From assembly GCA_964035545.1 (NCBI GenBank), contig OZ037766.1:2476501-2540500 (forward strand): a stretch of DNA of 64,000 nt. Reading direction: 5' to 3'. How positions within the stretch are numbered: position 1 is the first letter of the stretch; each line of letters opens with the position of its first letter. This DNA comes from Bugula neritina. Its lineage: Eukaryota > Bryozoa > Gymnolaemata > Cheilostomatida > Bugulidae. Of the stretch, positions 1 through 10,926 are shown in pieces. The notes under the pieces were generated by a model, which saw only the letters and a list, made by a program, of their open reading frames with translations, was not told where the DNA came from and did no database searches. The position numbers and the translations under genes were made by a program.

Positions 1-3000
1 CGCTATAGTCTTACTGCTGAAAAAAGTGGACTCGCTACAACAGCTGTATACTATGACTATGGATGTCCACTCACGTTACAGAACTGCAGCTAACCTTGAA
101 GTGACACCAAGGTTTAATGAAAGGTTTATTCTCTCCCTGACTGCCTGTGCCAACTGTTTGGTAATAGATGATGAACTGAACGTATTACCCATATCATCAG
201 CTACAGCTAACATTACACCTCTTCCTCCCAAGTCTTCAGTAAGTACATCTCCTTTATTGTTTATCTACAAACACTGCTCTAGCAAAGCCATGTACAGTTT
301 ATTTTGAAATAATGTGTGTAGTGAACTAGGCTTTGAGTTGAGCATTAACTCTTCACTGACGTTCTCTATTATGTTTTATTATACTTCTATTGACATCCTA
401 TTGACATTATCAAGATTATTTTGCTCTCTTAAAATTACACCAGTTCACTAGCACCAACTATTGCCAAGCGCCAGAGTTAGCACTGGCTGTGCTGTAGAAA
501 GCTTTTCTTAGTGTAGCTAAAATAGCTTAGCAAACTAGCCCTAATTTCACTACAATGTGCTTTGTTTCTTTTTACACGAAACTTCTGTGGCATACTAAGT
601 AGATACCCATTGAAAATATGTACATTAAGTGCATGTCTCATTTTAAAGCATCACTAACTGTAAAAGTATTAGCACAAGCCTCACTTTGAAGCATCATAAT
701 CGGTAGCAATGATCTTGTAAGACAAATTAGGTAGCTGACTCGTCTGCCAACCACAGGCGTATTATTACCTGCGACACTTGAAAACATGAAAACATAACTC
801 TTATATTCAATATTGAAGTTGTCCAATGATTTATCTAAACATTGTTCAACATATAATAAAGTTCAACAGGCTGTGTGGTCTAATGAAGAATTCTCACATT
901 TCATTCTATAGGAAGACGAGCCTAGTGAAAGTGAGCTGAGGCTGTCCACTTTACAGAAGTCTCTAGATGACAGACAGCCTGATGGTGTTCTGGTTGACTG
1001 CTGCAAGACCTTTGATCAGGTCTGTCTCCTTTCATTTCTACTCAAAGTCAGAGTTGTTTTTAGAGCTTTAAAGAATTAATTTAGTCACTCTAGGCCTAGG
1101 GCTTCATGTTGTCATCAAGCTGATCAAAGCTTAAAACTTGATTAAAAAAACATAAATTTGAATAGTTTCATGGCATACAACTAAAGTAATTTCTGCTGAG
1201 CAAAAGTTATGAAGATGCCAAAAATATTCACAAAGACATGGCAAGTTCCACACATGAATCTAGTCACATAATGCCCTATAAATGTTCTCTTAGTTATGCA
1301 TTAACACTCGGTAAACAGTAGAAAAGGTTATACTTTGCTGTTGCAGGCCAATGTAGTGCTACAGCTAATTGCTAGAATTTCTGAAAAATCTTTGAGCTCT
1401 ACAACAGCAGTCACAGCGGCTAGAGGTCGAGGGAAATCTGTCGCTTTAGGTTTAGCAGTAGCTTCAGCCGTTGCCTATGGTTACAGCAACATGTTTGTGA
1501 CATCACCATCTCCAGAGAACTTGAAAACTCTCTTTGAGTTTATATTGAAAGGATTGGACACCCTTGGTTATGTGGTAACTATTAAATATTTTATATTTAG
1601 ACAGTGAAATTACTGTCTGTATTGTTTAGTTCTAAAAGCAATTTCTTACTTTACTTTAGCTTGCATTAAACATCGTAGCCTTTCAGTTCTTAGCTTTTTA
1701 CTTAAACTTCGAATTGTCTGCTACACCTTTGCAGGTTTATGTCTAAAATTATAATTATAGGTTAGAGAAGAATTGTATGTCTTTATAGTTTAGAATACAC
1801 TTAAGTTACTGCATAACATATTTATTATTGACTTGATAGAAATAAATATCTCTTAAGTCATCATCTGTAATACAAATTGGTAGTCAAGAGCTCTTTTTGC
1901 AAAAAATATAGTATCAGGAATCTGGATTTTATAGATTAACAATTGTAAAGTTTAAACAGCTGTGGTGGTGCCAAATAGTTGATATTGGACTGCTTTTTGG
2001 TCACTGTTGCGTAAGTAACTGAGTTCTAATAAAACTGCTGGTCTATATTCTTACCATGATTTTAATTTATAGAAACACACAGATTATGAAACTACACAGT
2101 CTACCAATGAAGAGTTCAACAAAGCTACCGTTAGAGTTGCAATATACAGGGACCATAACCAGACTATACAGGTAATACTTGAACAAATGAGAACATAACT
2201 CTTACATTTAAGTTTATTTTAATTATCCAACAGCTCAACCAAACATTGCTCAATATAATAAAGTTTAACAGGATGTGTGGTGATGCAGTTTTGTATTATT
2301 TATAAAATTGTGCACCCAAATTTAATGTTAATCAGGTTAATCATATTTGAAGTGGGTAGTTGTAATGAAAATCTTTAAAGGTTGACTTTTTTATAGTAAA
2401 TCTACCCAAATGATGCTTCATCAGCTAGCGCAAGTCAAATTAAAGTTATAACTAAAAAGCAGAGCTCTTTTCCGGCTTTTAATTATATAACATTGTTAAT
2501 TGCCAATATATGACTATATAAACCATAGCATATGCATTCTACTTGAAGTAGACAGTCTTACTAAGAAGCTCCATGTTTGTAGTACATTCACCCAACTGAT
2601 GCCCACAAGCTAGGACAAGCTGAGTTGGTTGTGATAGATGAAGCTGCTGCCATTCCACTCCCTCTTGTCAAATCTCTGATGGGTCCATATCTGGTCTTCA
2701 TGGCATCCACTACCAACGGGTAAACTTTATACACAATATTTGGCTATAACTACTAGAAACAGGTTCATGTGACAGACTAGTTAGCTTGTTGTCTTATTCA
2801 TTATTACTCACGATTCAGAAAATTTTATGCAAATGTTTGTGCTGATAACATACACTCAATGGTGAGTAAGAATACACGGTCATATAGAATTTTTAACTTT
2901 CTGTTCTGTTACTAATATTATTTATCTATATTATATACTTTTATAGGTATGAAGGCACTGGCAAGTCTTTATCTTGCAAACTATTTAAGGAGCTGAGAGA

Positions 3001-6000
3001 CAAGACAACCAACCCAGTATTCTGTAAACCAGGTCAGTTTCTAGCCATTTGTCCTGCGCTACTGCATATGCAACTTTTGCTCTCCAATCGATTTTATCAA
3101 CTTTCCAAAAACATTACAAGTGGTTGTCTTTTTTCTAGCTAATCTAACAGAATAAATTCAGATTATATTGTAATGGTGTTATCAACATAATAATATTGTC
3201 TGCATGCATAGTAACATTATAACCATATATATTTGTAGATAGAGAATTTTATGAGCTGTCCTTAGAAGAGTCTATTAGATATGCTGAAGGAGATTTGGTA
3301 GAGATGTGGCTCAATCAGCTGTTATGTTTCGATACTTCTGTAACTACAAAGATCTTCAAGAGAGCTCCATTACCAGAGAGCTGTGATTTATACTATATCA
3401 ACAGGTGAGTACTGCTGTATACTATATCAACAGGTGAGTATGCTATGTCAACAGGTGAGTACTGCTGTATACTATATCAACAGGTTACTCATTTAATTTT
3501 ATTTCTTTATTTTTTATTGACCCATTAACTTTTTGATTTAATTTACAAAAATTATATAAAGCAAATAACTATTTCTTCTTTTTTATGCCACACATTTTTG
3601 TTCTGGATTTGAACCAATATATGCAGATAATCTTTATTTTTCTGCAGAGATACTCTGTTTTCTTTCCATGAAGCATCTGAAGACTTTCTACAGAAGATAA
3701 TGAGTATTTATATATCTAGTCACTACAAGGTAAGCTTCATTCTGTTTAAATATCAACTACAATGATTCTAACTTTGTAGAAAATAGAATCTGTGTCAATT
3801 TCTAATTCTGACCTTTAGAGTGTTATACACAGTTACATTATCTTGCTAACAGGCACCTTGCCAGTAACTATGCTAAGATAGACATCACACTTTAAACATA
3901 TATTCCTATTAGGAATGCAGTTTCTAATTTTTTATCCAATTCAAACAGATCCAACATATGATGTTGCAGTTATAACTCCTATTGTTTGATGATACAGAAG
4001 CAGGGCTTTTAGCGTTACTGTCTAGCTTTTAAAATGAAACTTGCCTAAACTTTGTTTACTTACAGTTTGCAGCATATCAAGTTTGCTTTTTCTGTTTGCA
4101 GTACACACCTGATGATCTGCAGATGCTCTCTGATTCACCGTCTCACCACATATTTGTGTTGTTGGCTTCAGAAATTTCTGAAAAGACTCTACCAGAAGTA
4201 TTAGTAGTACTACAAGTTAGTTCTAAATTAAATATATAATGTGAACTTAATGTGTATAATTTATTTGAAACTTTTTGATGGTGAATTTGATTATATTATA
4301 AGCATTCATTTTTCTTACAAACTTAAATAGCTAATTAATGCGTATTTGTGAAAAAATTTATTCGTTTCGTTCTGGTTTGGTGGCTTGTTTTTTAAGCTTT
4401 ATTTTCACTAAAAATAAGCTTCTAGCTTATAAAATTATAAGCCGAAAATTTTGGTTTAAGGAATTACAAACAAACATAAGAGTTGAAAACATTTTTCAAG
4501 CTACTCAAACTCTACAATACCCCCCTTAAATGTACAGATTTTTACCAACTTGATGATTTGATACTTAAGTTTGATAAAAACGAAATCATCTAAAGTTTAA
4601 GATCAAGTTTAGGTAGTTTCAAAATTATGCTTATAATATTATAAAATGCATGGCTAATATTTTATATATAAAAATCATTTTGTTATTTATCCATTGAGCA
4701 CTTTTGTATAAGTATTTTCTGTGACTCTTTAGATTATAGTTTTGTCTTTATATATACGCATAAACAGCATAATATATAATGATTCTCCATAGAAAACTCT
4801 GTATAATTTACTCTGCATACAATCTTATATTTGTAATTGGTACCAACCAACAGGTATGCTTTGAAGGAGGTTTCTCACAAAAATTGATTGGCTCACACCA
4901 AAGTCAAAGGTCAAGATATGGAGATCTTATCCCATGGACTCTCTTACAGCAATTTGGAGAGCAGGAGTTCTCTCAGATGTCTGGTGTTCGGGTGGTGAGG
5001 GTAGCCACCCACCCTGCTTATCAGCGAGTGAGCTATTTTAATTCGAACAAAACTAATATAACAATAATAGGCCTATTTTTTCAGCGTCATGAAATGCTTC
5101 TATGCAAGTTTTAAACAGTTTAAGCCCCTTAATATTATTGGTTGATGCATTTATATTCAAATTTTTCAAGTATAAAGCTTGCTATTAATTTAATTTATAG
5201 TTTTATTATTTGAAGGTTAGAAGAAATTTAAGCTTTGGCAGACTTTATTCCTTAAACTTTACCATCAGTTTATCGTACTATCAAATCAAGACATTTGCAT
5301 GAATGTGCTTAAACTTTAGTCAACTTTACTTGGTGAAATAGTTTTACATACTCCATTGCATTTGATAAAACTATGCCTAATAGAATAATCAGTAATTGTG
5401 ATTTAGAAATTTTGCCTGTTTTTAAAGAGTTTAACCATGTAAAGAAAGTTGCATGAGAAAGTTTATGCAAAACAAAAATTATGAAAAAATGAAGAAATAA
5501 TAACTTAAAAAGAACTCTATTTTTGAACATGCTATAGGTGAAACCTGTAAAATTTTATTTTTAGAAAGGGTATGGCACAAGGGCTTTACAGCTTCTGCAG
5601 AGTTATTACAGTGGTGACATGGCGGGCCAAGAGGTGACCAATGAAACATCAGCTTTTCCTGTCATCCAATCACAGGTTTGGTAGTGTCTGCCTGCTATCT
5701 AAACTGTTTACTATAGTGTGTATTCTTTAGAATTCCTAATACGTATTGGCATGAATGTGCCACGAACTTCAGATCTGCTCTATGATTACATTATACGGAC
5801 TCTATACATTACAGAAAAAAGCTTCAAGATTTGAGACTATCAATGAATTATTTTATCTGTGTTTTATGCAAAACACACATTATGTTATTTAATGCAGTAA
5901 TGAGACACACTATAGAGGCATCGTAAATAATATAACTTTATCCTGTTTTTACCCTACTACGGATAAAAAAGGATACATCTTTGTAAAAAAATTACATAAA

Positions 6001-8755
6001 GTTAGGTAGAAATATGGAAAGAATCTTCACTAAACATTAATTTTTATTTCAGGCTATGAGCTTGTCTCGGAGCAGTACAGAGTTACCTCCCCTTATCTCT
6101 AAACTATCTGAGAGAAAACCAGAGTCTCTAGACTATCTGGGTGTGTCTTATGGGTTGACATCAGATCTTCTGGGATTCTGGAAAAAGTGTGGCTTCCTTC
6201 CCGTTTACTTGAGACAGATGCAGGTAAATTTTGCTATGACATGTTACAAGTGATACATTTTACCTGCGATATTATACTATATCGTAATTATGTTATTTAC
6301 TAAACCTGCAATTTAAAATTTATATGCAATTCCTTATTGCAACCAGAATGTTGTACCATCATATAAAGTTTGAGTATGTGTAACAGAACACACTGACTGG
6401 GGAGAACGCATGCATCATGCTGAAAATATTGAATACAAAGGAGAATGCTTCAAATAGAATAGAAAATATGGCAATAGATGAAGAAAAGGGTCAAAAGTCA
6501 TGTGAAATATCAGATAAAGTAAAGCTGGACACACACTGGCTCAGGGCTTACAGTAAAGGTGAAAGGTTACAACTATCTACATTATGATCAACTATTTGAA
6601 TTGATCTTCAACAAGTCATTACAGAATGTCATATTATTATATAACAACTAGTAAAAAGTATGTAATAGAATAATTATGTACTAGTTTGTATTTTCAGACT
6701 TCCGGAAGCGATTTATTTCATTGCTGTCTAGCTCATTCAGGAGTTATCACCCTATGCTAGCCTTGGGTCTTCTGGAAGAGCAAAATATCCTGCACCCTGA
6801 TAACAATAATAGCAATAGTAAGTACTGTATATAATATTAGTAACAATAGGAAGTATAGTGTATATAATATATACATTTACTAGTAACAATAGAAAGTAAT
6901 GTATAGATATTGATACTAGTAATAGTTGTGCATAAACATATTTGAAGCTTGGGCAACACTCTAAAACCAAATGTAAATCCATTTAAATTAGCAAAAAGAC
7001 ATAGCTATGCTGCTTGACTCAGCAATATTAATAGCATTAATGAGTCAACTTAAGAATATTTGATCACATAGCTTTTAGACATGAGCAGGTTAGCTGGAAG
7101 CTTCGTGCTTATTGAGTTATTTTACATTAAAAAGCATAAAACATGTTTACTAATATCATTGTAACAATGTACAATCATTGTAACCATCACCGAAAGTCTT
7201 GCTCTAAAAATTTCCCCTCCCCCCCCTCCCCCACACACACAGATTAATACTAGAGAGCATTAAATTTTCCAAACCAAAGTTTTATAAAGATAATTGGAAG
7301 ACTTTAGGTTATTGAATTTTTTTATTACTGCAGCTAAATTTCAGCTTTAAATTTAGTTAGAAGCCATTCATCTCACTGCATGATGTTACTGACTGTTTTG
7401 TCACACTATAATGCATAAACAATACTCTATGTCTTCAGCATGTTATCTGGATGCCAATCCCTAGTTTCTAATTCTACTGCATCGGCTGTTTATAGGACTC
7501 TCAGAAACTGAGATTTCTTTCTACTTTTCTGCAACTAATATGAAAGTTCTAGAAGCCTTCTGTAATAACTCAGTCAAGCAACACCATGTTATGGAGTTAC
7601 TTCCCCATATAGCAAAAATTTACTTTATGGAAAAAATGCCAGATGTTGAGCTTAGCATAATGGAACAGGTAAAATGTTTATTAACTTGTGGGTATTATTC
7701 TAAAATTGTGTGTTATCATAGCACAAAGTATTTTAAGGTTGTGTGCATGCTATTAATGAAGTTTGTAACACCTTTAGACTCAGAGCCTTGGTTATTTCAG
7801 TTCTGTAATCTGGTCAGTTAGAATATTATAATACTCTTTAGACCACAGTCTTTCCAGCTTAGTTAATGGGTGAAACTGTGATTAAGTGTTTATTGAAACT
7901 ACTTTTACTAAATAGTTAAAACTTGTTATTTTGTATTTGGAATCATAAACTTTAGAAATTATAGCAATTATATTTTACCATCTTATTTCAATATTTTTAG
8001 GAAGTGCTACTAGGCTTAGGGCTACAATGTAAGCAACTCACAGATATGGAACAAGAGCTTGATATGACTGCAGACGAACTTGTGAAGCTAATCAAAAAAG
8101 TTCTTAAACCATGCTTTCTGGTACTTTATAAAACTTATTCTTAATTTAAAAAAATAGTTTTATTGGTTTTCACTTGTTCGTGAACTATATTAAGCTACTG
8201 TTATAGTCTTTTCGCATTTCTAATTGATAAAAACCATCACCCATAAATGTAACATTACAGTGCCTAAAATATTTCAAAGTAAAAAAAAACATCTTAAAGA
8301 ATTTAGTAAAGAATTTTTATAATGAACTAATTTTTATATTTTCAGTCACTCAACAAAGTTTTGAACCAATCAGTAAATCAAGACTTACACCAGCAGCAAG
8401 ACCTTATTTCAGAGTCAGCTGATCAGACTGGTGACCAGAAGTTGGTAAGTATTCTGTTTTTAGTCACTGTCAATAATCGTCGTTGGTAAAAGTAAGAAAA
8501 GTAGAGGCTACTGTTACTAATTAACTGTTTGTTGCACAACACAGTATAAACAAATAGCAGCTTGATTCCACTCAGCTATTAGTGTTAGCATATGCTTATT
8601 TTATGTGCTTATAAATTCTTGTTAACCGCAGCAGAAAACTATTTGCTGTTGCCTTTCTCAAAGCATCCTAAGTATATTGTATTCTTCAACAGAGTAAAAA
8701 GAGAGCCACACAAGTGCAGCCTATGAATAAAGCTAAAAAGCAGTGCAGGGTTTAA
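1..8755 (+). CDS. NAT10: NAT10-like RNA cytidine acetyltransferase, copy 1 (5' end missing)
   Basis: NAT10/Kre33 (TmcA family) makes N4-acetylcytidine in 18S rRNA and tRNA in the nucleolus. Exons seen: 1-238 (frame starts at base 2), 912-1019, 1347-1574, 2073-2171, 2583-2719, 2947-3032, 3239-3404, 3648-3729, 4102-4215, 4854-5027, 5565-5675, 6053-6223, 6387-6558, 6698-6817, 7496-7668, 8001-8120, 8346-8444, 8693-8755. They join without frameshift into 819 aa plus stop. The helicase P-loop TAARGRGKS lies in exon 1347-1574 and VVIDEAAAIPLP in exon 2583-2719. The acetyl-CoA loop reads YQRKGYG across 5027/5565, where the other copy has YQGKGYG. The C-terminus is short and unlike the other copy: the three last tail exons are missing and it ends KAKKQCRV. 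Most internal exon lengths equal those of the minus-strand copy at 15987-26440. It looks functional, but the divergent tail could mean subfunctionalisation or early decay. Confidence 0.93.
788..879. repeat. dispersed intronic repeat, copy a
   Basis: A stretch of about 92 bp directly before the acceptor of exon 912-1019. It recurs in diverged form at 2191-2281, with shared blocks AACATAACTCTTA near the start and AATATAATAAAGTT-like and TGTGTGGT near the end. The two copies lie in different introns of the same gene. No coding content is seen. Confidence 0.6.
2191..2281. repeat. dispersed intronic repeat, copy b
   Basis: Diverged copy of 788-879. It starts about 20 bp after the donor of exon 2073-2171. 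The equivalent intron of NAT10 copy 2 (22487-22600 on the minus strand) lacks it: sequence similar on either side is joined directly there, so this looks like an insertion of roughly 300 bp in copy 1. Confidence 0.6.
3391..3485 (+). repeat. tandem copies of an exon end plus splice donor
   Basis: The last bases of exon 3239-3404 and its donor (TATCAACAG then GTGAGTA) are repeated three more times in tandem, ending about 80 bp into the intron. Copies 2 and 3 keep a complete GTGAGT donor and the last copy has GTTACT. The annotated donor at 3405 is the first copy. Use of a later copy would add codons including stops. Confidence 0.9.
7212..7242 (+). repeat. polypyrimidine C/T run and CA run
   Basis: A C-rich run followed by ACACACACAG inside the intron 6818-7495. 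The tract ends in AG like a splice acceptor, but no open frame of the family follows it. The remainder of this 678-bp intron shows nothing recognisable. Confidence 0.6.
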
Positions 8756-9307
8756 CAACTAGAAGAATAAACAGAAAATTCAGCAAACAATTTTCTGAAT
8801 GACAATGCAAGGTTAGAGCTTTTTAAACAGCTATTCCATTAGTTTTCTTTTCAAGCTGGCTTATAACAAAGTAATTCTAGTTATCAATATACATATTTTG
8901 TTGTTGCAAAGTTTTGAAACCAGGAGTTAAATGATAGTCAGCAATTTCAGGAGTTGTTTGCACCTAGGGCACTGAAAGATGCTTGTATGTGAGTGTAGAC
9001 AATTACAAATGTTAAGAAACATATAATTGATATTTAATTGCTATGTTGTACACATAATTTATATTTTTCTAATTTTTCTGTTTGCATGCACATTTGAAAC
9101 ATTTCTGTATGTTGGGTGAATATTAAAAAAATCACAATACATATGCACAGACATTAAATGTCGGTGCATGCTATCACAGTTGGAAAGTTCTTGAATTTTG
9201 AATATACTAATAAAACTTACTACTAAAAATAAAGTTGATAAAAAACCAACAATATTTGTTAAATCTGTTTGGAAAAGAAATTATTAATAGCTTTTAATTT
9301 TGTTACA

Positions 9308-9396
9308 GGAAAAGTGACGCAATAAAAAATCTAAAAAAATTTGACTTTGAGAGTAGATGCAGCTAATAAGAAGCAGAAGAAAGGCAAATTGTAGTT
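9308..9396 (+). pseudogene. possible remnant of a NAT10 lysine-rich last exon
   Basis: After an acceptor-like TTACAG at 9303-9308 there are short lysine-rich frames. One reads KSDAIKNLKKFDFESR before a stop; another reads DAANKKQKKGKL with a stop near 9396. NAT10 proteins normally end in a basic tail, and copy 1 stops early at 8755, so this could be a relic or alternative 3' exon. This is inference; transcripts would decide. The rest of 8756-10107 holds no gene that I can support apart from the poly-A signal and hairpin listed separately. Confidence 0.3.
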
Positions 9397-9457
9397 GACA
9401 CACAATGTTGGGAATATTTGTCTTTTTAATTTTTTAATAATGGGTAAAGATTGTAAC

Positions 9458-9463
9458 AATAAA
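9458..9463 (+). terminator. poly-A signal for NAT10 copy 1
   Basis: AATAAA followed by a T-rich stretch (TTTGTATATTTC). It lies about 700 bp after the stop codon at 8755 and just past the possible remnant exon, so transcripts may include that remnant. Confidence 0.5.
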
Positions 9464-9610
9464 TTTGTATATTTCTAATATTTGTGTTTTTATTCTTTTA
9501 AGTTTAGAAATAAAGTTATGAAAAATTTGTTGCTGTGCAACTATTAGTTTAAACAATAAAAACATATCAAAATTTAGATCACTTTGATCTCTGTACAGTA
9601 CGCACAGTAA

Positions 9611-9671
9611 GCTCTGTTCCTAGTGTGCTACCCGCACACGATCTGTGCGGGTAGCACACTGGGGACAGAGC
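9611..9671. repeat. near-perfect 28-bp hairpin with 5-nt loop
   Basis: The inner arms 9622-9638 and 9644-9660 are perfectly complementary over 17 bp around the loop CGATC. Pairing continues outward to GCTCTGT / ACAGAGC with two mismatches, giving 28-bp arms. It is GC-rich in an AT-rich spacer. It sits between the 3' ends of NAT10 copy 1 and the minus-strand gene at 10108. It could be a small foldback element, a small-RNA precursor or a 3'-end structure; nothing in the sequence decides. Confidence 0.85.
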
Positions 9672-10107
9672 TTTGTTAAAACCTGTCTGCACTAGGTTGC
9701 TTTGCAATTGCACAGGTAGTGAACAAATAAATTTAATGACTATATTTAATAGTGCTCAGTAATCTTCTGCATTTATCAGCACATTAAAATATTCAATAAT
9801 TAAAGTTGAATAATTTGATGAAATGCATTAACTGAAAGCTTTATATAAAATTACTTTAAAAGTTTTACTGCATTTTATTTAATATATTATTTTACAAAAA
9901 TGTTTAGAGATTAATGCAGATAAGGATTTATTAATATTTCACCACTAATATACAAGTACAAAAATGAATAAGTTCTTGTTTAATACCAGCATCATGGAAA
10001 CTTTGAAAAAACTGAAAATTAAAGAAAACATAAAATTATTAATAAGGGGAATAGGCGGAAAGCAAGTCAAAGTTTGATTTCCATGTTTATGAAATTGGTC
10101 ACTCAAT

Positions 10108-10926
10108 TTAATTTACACTTTTCGACCTAGAGGCAGGTAAAAATTTGTGAGCGCATTTCCTCCAGGCTAATGCTGCTAATGATGGGTTATGCAGAGTTTT
10201 CTGAAGTTCTATATCAACTTGTGAGATGTATGTATAACGAAAGATGTATGTACTTTTAAGAAAACCGTCTAACTTGTCCTTTTCTCTCAGATTTGAAGGA
10301 TGGTCTGACTTGTGAAGGAAATCTACAAAGTGATCTCTCCAGCTAGTAGTTAAGTATGAGTCTTTGTATTCAGTAGCTAGTGACACTTCGGATATCATTT
10401 TCATTCTTGTGTTTTTTATGTCATTGTAGCATTTCTCTATGTATTCAGCCTGTTTTTCCCCTTGCTCTATTAACTTTGACCAAAAGCAAGAATCCTCAGG
10501 TCTTGAAGCTTCAGGATCCTTTACTACCAGTTCTTGTAGCAACAAGATGTATAAAGACCCGACTATGACAAACAGACTAACTACACTGTATTTATAAGGA
10601 ACAGCACGCAGGGCTTCTATAACTGGTTCTACTTTCTCAGAAATGCCTTTTAACAAAAAGTTATGAACTGCCTTTTGATCCTCACAATCAGACCAAAGAG
10701 GTATGTATTCATCTCGGATCCAACCAACCATCTTGCGTATTGCTTTATTCAACTCGCCCTGTTGCTCTTCTGTTATATCTTCTCTCATGAGTTTTCCTAT
10801 CTGCTCATTGTCAGGAAGGAAATAATCATTTAAATCATTATCAAAAGCAATACCACCAGTATTGTCTATTCCTTCCTTGTTCAATATAGCCATAGTTAAC
10901 TCACTTGCAATATGGGAAACAGCCAT
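10108..10926 (-). CDS. helical protein A, distant crystal-protein domain I-like (tentative)
   Basis: Uninterrupted 272-aa frame. The ATG at 10926 is chosen because an in-frame stop lies a few codons upstream; an acceptor TTTTCAG about 45 bp upstream suggests a non-coding first exon. It is a paralogue of 12750-13896. Shared landmarks are an N-terminal LNKEG / LRNEG block, KCYNDIKNTRMKMISEVS at 165-182 and SWRDHF at 195-200. The C-terminal block is FRYTYISQVDIELQKTLHNP. It looks all-helical, with one strongly hydrophobic helix at about 113-133 and no signal peptide. The order (central hydrophobic helix ending LLLQEL, then an amphipathic helix with C-Y) recalls domain I of three-domain pore-forming crystal proteins. 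That is pattern memory only; no other toxin domain is present. Function unknown. Confidence 0.75.
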   Translation of the reverse strand: MAVSHIASELTMAILNKEGIDNTGGIAFDNDLNDYFLPDNEQIGKLMREDITEEQQGELNKAIRKMVGWIRDEYIPLWSDCEDQKAVHNFLLKGISEKVEPVIEALRAVPYKYSVVSLFVIVGSLYILLLQELVVKDPEASRPEDSCFWSKLIEQGEKQAEYIEKCYNDIKNTRMKMISEVSLATEYKDSYLTTSWRDHFVDFLHKSDHPSNLREKDKLDGFLKSTYIFRYTYISQVDIELQKTLHNPSLAALAWRKCAHKFLPASRSKSVN

